A DNA stretch of 12,150 nt, taken from assembly GCA_014379815.1 (NCBI GenBank), contig JACMLA010000571.1, positions 1 through 12,150 of the forward strand, read 5' to 3'. Below the pieces are notes generated by a model. The model was not told the origin of the DNA, ran no database searches, and was given only the letters and a program-made list of their open reading frames with translations. The stretch is from Bryobacteraceae bacterium (GTDB lineage Bacteria; Acidobacteriota; Terriglobia; Bryobacterales; Bryobacteraceae). Numbering within the stretch: the first letter of the stretch is position 1; each line of letters begins with the position of its first letter. The position numbers and the translations under genes are program-made. This document shows positions 6,374 to 12,150 of the stretch, piece by piece.

Positions 6374-7466
6374 GTTGGTTCAGATTGACAGAGTTCACCG
6401 CAGCTTCTGGTAGACGGTTCGGCACCTGCAAACAAACCCGGCTACCCTGCACCGTCAAAGCCGCATCGGATCCAAACAAGGCCTGGAGACGGCACTGCAG
6501 CAGGTCGATACCATGTCCCTGGACCACATTCTCGAGAGTAAAGCCAGGCCCGTCATCCTGCACCACGATCTCCACGGACTTACCGGCGAGAGTCGCTGAC
6601 ACCTCCACGATTCCGCCCTCGCGCCTTGGTGACACGGCAAACTTCAGACTGTTCTCCACCAGAGTCTGTATCGACAGCGGAGGCACCTCCACAGAGCTCA
6701 ACTGTTCTGGAATAGTAATCTGATAGTGCAATCTATCACCGAACCGGGCTTTCTCAATCTCCAGATAACCCTCCACCACGCGCAACTCGCGCGCCAGCGG
6801 AACCAGACCTAGCTGATTCGAATCCAGAGAGAATCGCAGCAAGGCCGCCATGCGTTCTATCAGACGTTCTGCCCTCTCCGGGTCTTCCCGAATCAGACAT
6901 GAGATGGAATTCAGAGCATTGAACAGGAAATGGGGATGAATCCGGCTCTCCAGCGAAGACAGTCGAGCCTCCGCTGCCAGCTTCTCTGCTCTTTCCCTCT
7001 CCAACTCCCGCGTACGCAGTTCCAGTTCGGTAGCGCGAAGTTGGGCCCGAATGCCTTCTATGATCCCCGAAACAATGCCGATCAGCAGGGCAATCGGAAT
7101 ACAGATACGAACAGACTGCGAGAAGATTCGAGGGATCCGAAACAACGGTATACCAGTCAAAACAACACCCAGCACCGTTCCTGCGAGGCATCCAAGCACT
7201 GCGCACACAACAAGAATCAACAGCAGAAGCACCCAGCCTGTGAAAGGCTTCATCCGCGAAATGCTGGGACCGAACCGGAGCATCGTTACATGAACCAGCG
7301 TTCCGATTACGGAGCTATACGTCAGCGAAAAGACCGTCGACTCGAAGATCTCCCGCAACGTGAAGCCACGCCCGAAAATGAGCTGCACAAGCGGAACCAG
7401 CAGCCCCGCTGTTCCGCTCAAAACCAGCGTCCTACTCCAGGCTGCCCACGCCGACTCGCTTGTCAC
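6348..7466 (-). CDS. LytS/YehU-type sensor histidine kinase
   Basis: The protein has 372 residues and starts at GTG 7466, with GAGG 5 nt upstream. About four membrane helices lie at ~12-30, 43-63, 76-105 and 119-138, with short loops and no large extracytoplasmic sensor domain, so sensing probably happens in or near the membrane. A charged helix (140-175, ATELELRTRELERERAEKLA) is a likely coiled-coil linker. The His_kinase (PF06580-type) region begins at RIHPHFLFNALNSI with conserved H179. The ATPase part shows LVENSLKFAV (N272), DDGPGF (304-309) and GHGIDLLQCRL (317-327). Partner: the overlapping LytTR regulator. The upstream gene, an exported TPR protein with a haem motif, ends 7 nt before the start, so the three are probably made together. 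Confidence 0.94.
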   Translation of the reverse strand: MTSESAWAAWSRTLVLSGTAGLLVPLVQLIFGRGFTLREIFESTVFSLTYSSVIGTLVHVTMLRFGPSISRMKPFTGWVLLLLILVVCAVLGCLAGTVLGVVLTGIPLFRIPRIFSQSVRICIPIALLIGIVSGIIEGIRAQLRATELELRTRELERERAEKLAAEARLSSLESRIHPHFLFNALNSISCLIREDPERAERLIERMAALLRFSLDSNQLGLVPLARELRVVEGYLEIEKARFGDRLHYQITIPEQLSSVEVPPLSIQTLVENSLKFAVSPRREGGIVEVSATLAGKSVEIVVQDDGPGFTLENVVQGHGIDLLQCRLQALFGSDAALTVQGSRVCLQVPNRLPEAAVNSVNLNQHDESLSGR

Positions 7467-7473
7467 ACAGACC

Positions 7474-8145
7474 TCATTTTGTCGTGTGACATCCTACACA
7501 ACGGGTTTCCGCAATTGGAAGAGGAACACGCGTATCCATCCATTTCGCTGCGCGTTTCGCGTACACCGACCCGGGCAGCTCAGTCTGAATGCGCGCAAAG
7601 TAGCTCTCCGCTTTGATTGTTTCACCCGTGCGGCTGTACGCGTCAGCCAAACCGAAGAGCAACTCGCCCTTTGGATGAGAGCCAACCTGATCCCAGTGCG
7701 ATTCCTGCAGCTTGAGCGTATGCTCATAATCGGCAATCACACGCTCCACCAGACTCTTCTGCATCTCAACCGGAACAAACCTCGAGACCGCCTGAACTAC
7801 CGCGGCCCTCGGTGCCCGCACTCCTACGTTATCCGGTTCCAGAGCTACAGCCTCATCCAGGTTCTTCAGGCCCTCCGAATAAAGAGCGATGCCTTTCTGC
7901 CGGTCGGTTTGCATCAATTGACCGCTCTGCGTCAGCTGCCCGGAACCATACCAAACCATGGCCTCCGCGTGCTTCGGCTCCTTCGCAAGTATCTCTTCGC
8001 ACTCTTTCATCGCTTCTGCCAGAGCAGCCTGATCTCCCGCAAAACCCGCAAAGAATTTGTTCCTCACCTGGTGGTCGAACCGTTCCGCTCCCAGCATCAC
8101 AGCGGCCAGAGCAACGCTGGCAACCATCACATTCCGAATCGTCAT
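7474..8145 (-). CDS. exported TPR protein with C-terminal haem-c motif (CxxCH)
   Basis: The protein has 223 residues. A signal peptide (IRNVMVASVALAAVMLGA, ~3-20) precedes a helical body of TPR-like repeats. Examples are MKECEEILAKEPKHAEAMVW (46-65), ALYSEGLKNLDEAVALEPDN (87-106), LLFGLADAYSRTGETIKAES (162-181) and YFARIQTELPGSVYAKRAAK (182-201). The last residues are CVGCHTTK, with a CxxCH at 216-220, four residues from the end. If haem is attached the protein is a monohaem c-type cytochrome with a protein-interaction scaffold. Export is needed for that and the signal peptide provides it. No distal axial Met or His can be assigned. The start is supported by a consensus AGGAGG 8 nt upstream. 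The kinase gene follows 7 nt after its stop. The same layout recalls acidobacterial TPR proteins, from memory. Confidence 0.85.
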   Translation of the reverse strand: MTIRNVMVASVALAAVMLGAERFDHQVRNKFFAGFAGDQAALAEAMKECEEILAKEPKHAEAMVWYGSGQLTQSGQLMQTDRQKGIALYSEGLKNLDEAVALEPDNVGVRAPRAAVVQAVSRFVPVEMQKSLVERVIADYEHTLKLQESHWDQVGSHPKGELLFGLADAYSRTGETIKAESYFARIQTELPGSVYAKRAAKWMDTRVPLPIAETRCVGCHTTK

Positions 8146-8238
8146 TGGTATTTCCTCCTGGATCCCAGTCTGCCGGGAGCATCACAGGAAGACATCCTAA
8201 AACCGATGAAACCAGCGAACCATCTGACGAACAGCGCG
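8146..8238. other. 93-nt tesA-TPR intergenic gap, largest in the minus-strand gene block
   Basis: This is the only gap above 20 nt among the eight co-directional genes. It holds the AGGAGG ribosome site of the TPR gene and, at 8201-8221, three AACC units at 8-9 nt spacing (GGTT on the minus strand). A weak TCCC/GGGA 4-bp stem at 8163-8178 is too short for a terminator. A separate promoter for the TPR-kinase-regulator genes could sit here or in tesA, but no clear -35/-10 pair is visible. Confidence 0.4.
8154..8159 (-). promoter_or_regulatory. consensus ribosome binding site of the TPR/haem protein gene
   Basis: The minus strand reads AGGAGG, 8 nt before the ATG at 8145. It is the strongest Shine-Dalgarno in the minus-strand block, in contrast with the weak or absent sites before most of the downstream genes, and suggests that this gene is an independent translation entry point. 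Confidence 0.8.
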
Positions 8239-8859
8239 TCACGAACGACGAAGCATCTTCTTCAGATACCCCATCACGGTATCGGCGATCAATTCGTGGC
8301 CGGCGGCTGTGGGGTGGATGCCGTCTCGCTGCATCAATCCAGGATTGCTGGCAAACTGATCCCGGATCGAACTCATCAGAAACGGAATCAGCGGTGTTTT
8401 GTATTTCGATGCAAGATCTTTGTACACGTTTTCAAACGAGCGTATGTAGTCCACCCCGTAGTTTGGCGGCAGCGTCATACCGGCCAGCAAGACCTGGGCT
8501 CCCTGTTTCTGCGCCATTACGATCATCTGCTCCAGATTCGCCTTCGTCCTTGCTACCGGGATACCCCGGAGGCCATCGTTTCCACCGAGTTCCAGCACAA
8601 GAATCCGGGGCTTTAGCGATAGAGCGTAAGTCAGCCGTCCGAGTCCACCGGTTGTGGTATCTCCGCTCACCCCCAGGTTCACGACGCGATACTTGAATCC
8701 GCTGCGGTCCAGCCGCCGCTGAATGCCGTCAGGAAAACATTTGCCGTCTGCCACCCCGTAGCCTTCCGCCAGACTGTCGCCAAGTATCACTAGTGTCGGA
8801 CGAAGGTCCTGAGTCTGAGCAGCCAGAAGGTACGTCAGAAGATAAAGAAGCATTCGCAT
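8239..8859 (-). CDS. tesA: SGNH-family esterase/lysophospholipase, TesA-like
   Basis: The protein has 206 residues. All four SGNH blocks are present: LGDSLAEGYGV with nucleophile S29; NLGVSGDTTTGGLGR with the oxyanion Gly66; LGGNDGLRGI with N94; and DGIHPTAAGH with D179 and H182. The N-terminus (MRMLLYLLTYLLAAQTQ) is a short signal peptide, so it probably acts in the periplasm, as TesA of Escherichia coli does on thioesters, esters and lysophospholipids. The ATG at 8859 overlaps the ATG of the divergent ABC ATPase gene; an alternative ATG at 8853 would remove Met-Arg and the overlap. Neither has a clear Shine-Dalgarno. Linkage to a YbbA/YbbP-like transporter is the arrangement known from Proteobacteria. 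It is first of the minus-strand gene block. Confidence 0.92.
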   Translation of the reverse strand: MRMLLYLLTYLLAAQTQDLRPTLVILGDSLAEGYGVADGKCFPDGIQRRLDRSGFKYRVVNLGVSGDTTTGGLGRLTYALSLKPRILVLELGGNDGLRGIPVARTKANLEQMIVMAQKQGAQVLLAGMTLPPNYGVDYIRSFENVYKDLASKYKTPLIPFLMSSIRDQFASNPGLMQRDGIHPTAAGHELIADTVMGYLKKMLRRS

Positions 8860-9547
8860 GATTGACGTTCAGGGCCTTACTAAAGTAATCGACACAGGTG
8901 CGCATCGGGTGGAAATCCTGCGCGGTATCGACCTTTTCGTTCCCAAAGGCCAGTTTCTCGCAATACTAGGTGCGTCAGGCAGCGGCAAAAGCACACTCCT
9001 GGGACTTATGGCCGGTCTGGATGACCCAACTTCCGGGTCCATCCGGCTGGACGGCGAAGAGATCGCGGGACTTTCCGAAGACAAGCTCACCGTCGTCCGT
9101 GGACGCAAGCTGGGCTTCGTCTTTCAAAATTATCAGCTCATCCCGACCCTTACCGCTGAAGAAAACGTGTTACTTCCGTGGGAATTGGTCGGCCAAAAGG
9201 CCCCCGGTGGAAATGGAGCGGGCCGAAGCCGGGCGCGCGAACTTCTAGACCAGGTCGGTCTGGAAGAACGTAAAGGACACTACCCCGTGCAACTATCTGG
9301 CGGTGAGCAGCAGCGTGTCGCTGTGGCCCGCGCTTTCATGGTGCGGCCTCCAATCCTGCTTGCCGATGAGCCTACAGGTAATCTCGACAGCGTCAATGGA
9401 AGACACATTCTGGATCTGCTGCTGGACTTGAATTCCCGCGAAGGAACTACACTCGTTCTGGTTACTCACGACCCCCAACTCGCAGCCCGGGCCGAGCGCC
9501 GCATCACTCTCGAAGATGGACGCATCGTGTCGGACCTGGCTGCATGA
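8858..9547 (+). CDS. ybbA: ABC transporter ATP-binding protein, YbbA/LolD/MacB type
   Basis: The protein has 229 residues, a stand-alone nucleotide-binding subunit. Walker A is GASGSGKST (38-46), the Q-loop is Q90 in GFVFQNYQLIPTLTA, the signature is LSGGEQQRVAVARA (146-159), Walker B is ILLADEPTGNLD (166-177), and the H-loop is H204 in VLVTHDPQLAA. The Q-loop context and TGNLD are typical of the LolD/MacB/YbbA branch that pairs with FtsX-type permeases and couples ATP hydrolysis to periplasmic movement rather than classic solute import. The start ATG overlaps that of tesA on the other strand; upstream AAGAAG gives a weak ribosome site. It overlaps the permease gene by 4 nt (ATGA). The symbol rests on family plus tesA synteny; exact substrate is unknown. 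Confidence 0.93.
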   Translation: MIDVQGLTKVIDTGAHRVEILRGIDLFVPKGQFLAILGASGSGKSTLLGLMAGLDDPTSGSIRLDGEEIAGLSEDKLTVVRGRKLGFVFQNYQLIPTLTAEENVLLPWELVGQKAPGGNGAGRSRARELLDQVGLEERKGHYPVQLSGGEQQRVAVARAFMVRPPILLADEPTGNLDSVNGRHILDLLLDLNSREGTTLVLVTHDPQLAARAERRITLEDGRIVSDLAA

Positions 9548-12084
9548 CCGGTACCTCTTTCAAAATTGCCTTCCGTGACTTGCGGGCGTCCTGGAGCAAA
9601 TTTCTCTTTGTCGTTCTGGCAGTGGCGGCAGGGGTGGGAGTGCTGACCGGAGTTCGAGGTTTTAGCGAATCTTTCCGGGGCATGCTGACGCGCGAAGCCC
9701 GGACCCTGATGGCAGCCGATGTTTTCGTTCGCGTATACGCCGCGCCCAGCCCAGAGCAGGAAGCCCTGGTAGCAAAGCTCGGAAAGGATGGCGCGACCTT
9801 GACCCGCGTCACGGAAACCTTGTCGATGGTCGCCTCCGACCCCGTTCCTGAGCCCGCCCTGGTCACTATCAAAGCCCTCGATCCTCTCGTATACCCTCTG
9901 TACGGAGAAGTGAAGCTCGACCCGGCAATCTCACTGCGGGAAGCGCTCAGGGACGATAGCGTGATCATCTCCGATGATCTCCGGCAAAGGCTCCGCGTGG
10001 AGAAAGGCCAGAGCATACGTGTTGGAGGACAGCCCTTCCGAATCGCCGCCATTCTCGTGGCAGAACCGGACCGCATGTCGGGCAGTTTTAGCATCGGACC
10101 CCGCCTGATGATCACTCGTGCCGGTCTCGCCAAAACAGGCCTGATCGGACTGGGCAGCAGGGCTTCTCAGCGAATTCTATTCCGCCTGAAAGGTGATTAC
10201 GTACCAGTAGAAGCACAACTGAAGAAAGCGTTCCCGGAAGGGCTGATCGTCAACTACAAGGAGCTGAATCCCAATGTGCAGCTTGGTCTGGCCAGAGCCA
10301 CCAGCTTTCTTAGCCTCGTCAGTCTGATCGCTCTAATTGTAGGAGCTATCGGCGTTGCTACCGCGATGCACGCACACCTGCAAACTCGTATGGATTCCAT
10401 TGCGATCATGAAATCCATCGGTGGCCGCTCAGCACAAATAATCCAGATCTACGCGATCCAGACTATCTTCCTGGGTCTGGCCGGCGGTATTGCCGGAGTT
10501 CTGTTCGGCCTGGCGATCCAAAGTGTCTTCCCGAGTTTGCTGCAACGCTTTGTAGCGATGAAACCGGATGTCGTCTTCACGCCCGCGTCCGCGTTTCAAG
10601 GCCTGGCACTCGGCATTCTCACGACGCTTCTGTTCACTCTCCCCCCTCTGCTCAGCATTCGAGAGATCCGCCCCGCAATCATCCTCCGCCGCGATATGAG
10701 TGAGGTTCGTCCGTCGTTGCTCAAGCGGCTGCGACGGAGCGGAAGCGGCCTCGCACTTGGACTCCTAATCTGCGTCGGCCTTGCCGGAGTCGCGTCCTCG
10801 CTGATCGCAGCTTCGCCTCTCGAAGCCGCCCGGATCGGGGGAACTTTCATTGGCGGCCTGATCGTCAGCCTCGCTGCTCTTGCGCTCACCGGCACGATAC
10901 TCCTCAAGCTCCTGCAAAGTTTTGCAAGCCGAGCCAAATCACTACCCATGACGGTGCGCCACGCCATCGCCAACCTGCATCGCCCCGGCTCTCAGTCCCG
11001 GGCGGTCCTCACCGCGCTCGGTGTTGGCGTAATGTTCACCCTTACCGTGTATCTGGTGCAGCGCAGTGTTCTGGATGAGATCCGGCGCTCCGCACCTCCC
11101 GGAATGGCGAACGTCTTCTTCCTCGATATCACGCCGGAACAGAAGGATGCCCTTGAGCGAATCGTGGGCAAGTGGTCGGGAACGCTGCGTCCTCCGGAGG
11201 TCATAGCAACCGTATCGTCCCGCCTGGTTTCCGTCAATGGAACGCCGGTTGAAAAGCTTACGCAGTCCGGCATACGCCGCTTCCGAATGGCCCGCACAAT
11301 CTCCTCAGAAGGCGCCAAACCAGAAGGCGTGACCATTGAGAAGGGAGCATGGTGGAAAGACCCCGGCGAGCCACAGATCTCTGTTGGAGCCGCAGCGGCG
11401 CGCGCTCTCAAGCTGGAGCCCGGTGGCACGATGACCTGGAATGCATTCGGAAAGGTCATCACAGCGCGCATCGCCGCCATCCACCGAAGCGACGAACAGC
11501 GTCTTCGCGGAATGGTCGAGTTTTATATGAGTCCCGGGGCTCTGGAAGACCTTCCAGCGGTGTATTACGCCGGAGCCCGAATCCGTCCGGAGACTGTCGG
11601 AGGCCTGCAGCGCAAGCTCTACGAGCAGTTTCCGACGGTGACCGTGATCAACGTAGCGGATATTCTCGACCGCGTCCAGGAAGTGGTCGATCAGGTAGCA
11701 CTGGTAATCCGTTTCATCTCAGCCTTCGCGATCCTTGCAGGAGCGATCATTCTCGCGTCCAGCGTTGCAGGTACGCGCTTCCGGCGGGTCCGGGAGATGG
11801 CTGTCTTCAAGGCGCTCGGAGCGACTCGTCGCAGTCTCGCCGTGATGTTTTCGACGGAGTTTCTGATTTTGGGAACCGCGGCAGGGCTGATGGGAAGCTT
11901 GCTGGCGACCGCCTTTACGTGGCTGGTCCTGCAGCGATTTTTCGACGAAACGCCCTTTCGCGTCGATCCGGCCGCTATTGCGACCAGCGTTGCACTGACA
12001 GCTGCGATCGCCGCAGCGGCAGGCTGGCTTGCCATTTTTAGAATTCTCGGTCAGAAGCCCCTCGAAGTACTCCGGGGGGAATGA
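9544..12084 (+). CDS. ybbP: ABC transporter permease with two FtsX domains, YbbP-like
   Basis: The protein has 846 residues and about ten membrane helices: ~19-39, 253-277, 304-328, 349-371, 400-422, 432-455, 486-506, 715-742, 772-797 and 808-831. A large extracytoplasmic domain follows helix 1 (~45-245) and a second follows helix 7 (~510-710), each preceding an FtsX core. The coupling segments MDSIAIMKSIGGRSAQI (283-299) and MAVFKALGATRRSLAVM (752-768) are the diagnostic MacB/FtsX signatures facing the ATPase. Ten helices with duplicated FtsX cores is the YbbP/LolC-E-like superfamily type VII layout, distinct from four-helix MacB. It is slightly longer than YbbP of Escherichia coli. Start: ATG 9544, overlapping ybbA by 4 nt. 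It may extract or remodel envelope lipids or hydrophobic compounds; the substrate is not known. Confidence 0.93.
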   Translation: MTGTSFKIAFRDLRASWSKFLFVVLAVAAGVGVLTGVRGFSESFRGMLTREARTLMAADVFVRVYAAPSPEQEALVAKLGKDGATLTRVTETLSMVASDPVPEPALVTIKALDPLVYPLYGEVKLDPAISLREALRDDSVIISDDLRQRLRVEKGQSIRVGGQPFRIAAILVAEPDRMSGSFSIGPRLMITRAGLAKTGLIGLGSRASQRILFRLKGDYVPVEAQLKKAFPEGLIVNYKELNPNVQLGLARATSFLSLVSLIALIVGAIGVATAMHAHLQTRMDSIAIMKSIGGRSAQIIQIYAIQTIFLGLAGGIAGVLFGLAIQSVFPSLLQRFVAMKPDVVFTPASAFQGLALGILTTLLFTLPPLLSIREIRPAIILRRDMSEVRPSLLKRLRRSGSGLALGLLICVGLAGVASSLIAASPLEAARIGGTFIGGLIVSLAALALTGTILLKLLQSFASRAKSLPMTVRHAIANLHRPGSQSRAVLTALGVGVMFTLTVYLVQRSVLDEIRRSAPPGMANVFFLDITPEQKDALERIVGKWSGTLRPPEVIATVSSRLVSVNGTPVEKLTQSGIRRFRMARTISSEGAKPEGVTIEKGAWWKDPGEPQISVGAAAARALKLEPGGTMTWNAFGKVITARIAAIHRSDEQRLRGMVEFYMSPGALEDLPAVYYAGARIRPETVGGLQRKLYEQFPTVTVINVADILDRVQEVVDQVALVIRFISAFAILAGAIILASSVAGTRFRRVREMAVFKALGATRRSLAVMFSTEFLILGTAAGLMGSLLATAFTWLVLQRFFDETPFRVDPAAIATSVALTAAIAAAAGWLAIFRILGQKPLEVLRGE

Positions 12085-12096
12085 ACCGGAATCCTG

Positions 12097-12150
12097 CTAC
12101 TCTTCGATGCGGATTATCTCGCCAGCCCGCAGTCCGGATGCGATCACAAC
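12097..12150 (-). CDS. C-terminal end of a probable HlyD/RND-type periplasmic adaptor (partial)
   Basis: Only the last 17 codons and the TAG stop (12099-12097) are in the window. The tail reads VVIASGLRAGEIIRIEE, which matches the common ending of membrane-fusion/efflux adaptor proteins, where a v-SGL--G--V pattern closes the membrane-proximal domain. It converges on the permease with 12 nt between the stops. An adaptor beside an ABC ATPase and permease would make biological sense, but the opposite orientation means a separate transcript. Seventeen residues is little evidence. Confidence 0.45.
   Translation of the reverse strand, partial: VVIASGLRAGEIIRIEE

Noticed and set aside
8163..8178. 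TCCC/GGGA inverted repeat as a terminator after tesA
   Set aside because: The stem is only 4 bp with an 8-nt loop and no T-run on either strand.
7360..8616. Long plus-strand open frame (418 codons) across the kinase, TPR and tesA genes, with another at 7812-8696
   Set aside because: Both are antisense to three genes with clear motifs. Their translations are rich in His, Arg, Ser, Pro and Gln and have no recognisable domain, so they are open-frame shadows.
8788..8795. CACTAGTG palindrome inside tesA
   Set aside because: It is only 8 bp, lies in the coding sequence just after the GDSL block, and such short palindromes are expected by chance.
9504..10133. Minus-strand open frame antisense to the start of the permease
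   Set aside because: The product is Arg/Ser-rich and low in complexity, with no domain, and lies opposite a well supported FtsX permease.

Overview
The window is a dense bacterial chromosomal segment with no mobile element, RNA gene, CRISPR array or gene-free stretch over 300 bases. Gene content and style suggest an Acidobacteriota member, perhaps of the Solibacter/Bryobacter kind: paired secreted orphan proteins, a TPR protein with a C-terminal haem motif, LytS/LytTR signalling, and frequent GTG/TTG starts. This assignment is inferred from recalled family resemblance, not from a database search.

Layout. (1) Positions 1-972, minus strand, hold the N-terminal 324 codons of a two-dinucleotide-domain flavoprotein. 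Its first ~50 residues look like the C-terminal FAD segment of thioredoxin-reductase-type enzymes, so the chain appears circularly permuted. (2) A 78-bp divergent gap with a perfect 12-bp palindrome separates it from a plus-strand pair (1051-1521 and 1526-2098) encoding two exported proteins of unknown function. (3) The second of these overlaps, tail to tail, a minus-strand block of eight co-directional genes. In transcription order from 8859 to 2088 they are: tesA-like SGNH esterase, TPR protein ending in CxxCH, LytS-type sensor kinase, LytTR response regulator, TldD, PmbA/TldE, a membrane-anchored Ig-like protein and YggU (DUF167). All but one junction is an overlap or a gap of 20 nt or less. 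The exception is the 93-nt tesA-TPR gap. (4) Divergently from tesA, with overlapping start codons (CATG), runs a YbbA/LolD-type ABC ATPase (8858-9547) and a 10-helix FtsX-type permease (9544-12084). This is the tesA/ybbA/ybbP neighbourhood known from Proteobacteria. (5) The right edge (12097-12150) holds the last 17 codons of a minus-strand gene that resembles the tail of an HlyD/RND periplasmic adaptor.

Working together. TldD and PmbA should form the heteromeric TldD/E metallopeptidase; only TldD carries the HExxxH and the C-terminal Cys. The kinase and regulator are an obvious cognate pair with overlapping genes. The ABC ATPase and permease form one envelope-located machine, with TesA as its conserved neighbour. 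The exported TPR/haem protein directly upstream of the kinase is a candidate envelope partner, by inference only.

Most of the window is explainable by known families. The items that most deserve a second look are the permuted flavoprotein, the single-haem TPR protein coupled to the two-component system, and the head-to-head overlapping start codons at 8857-8860.
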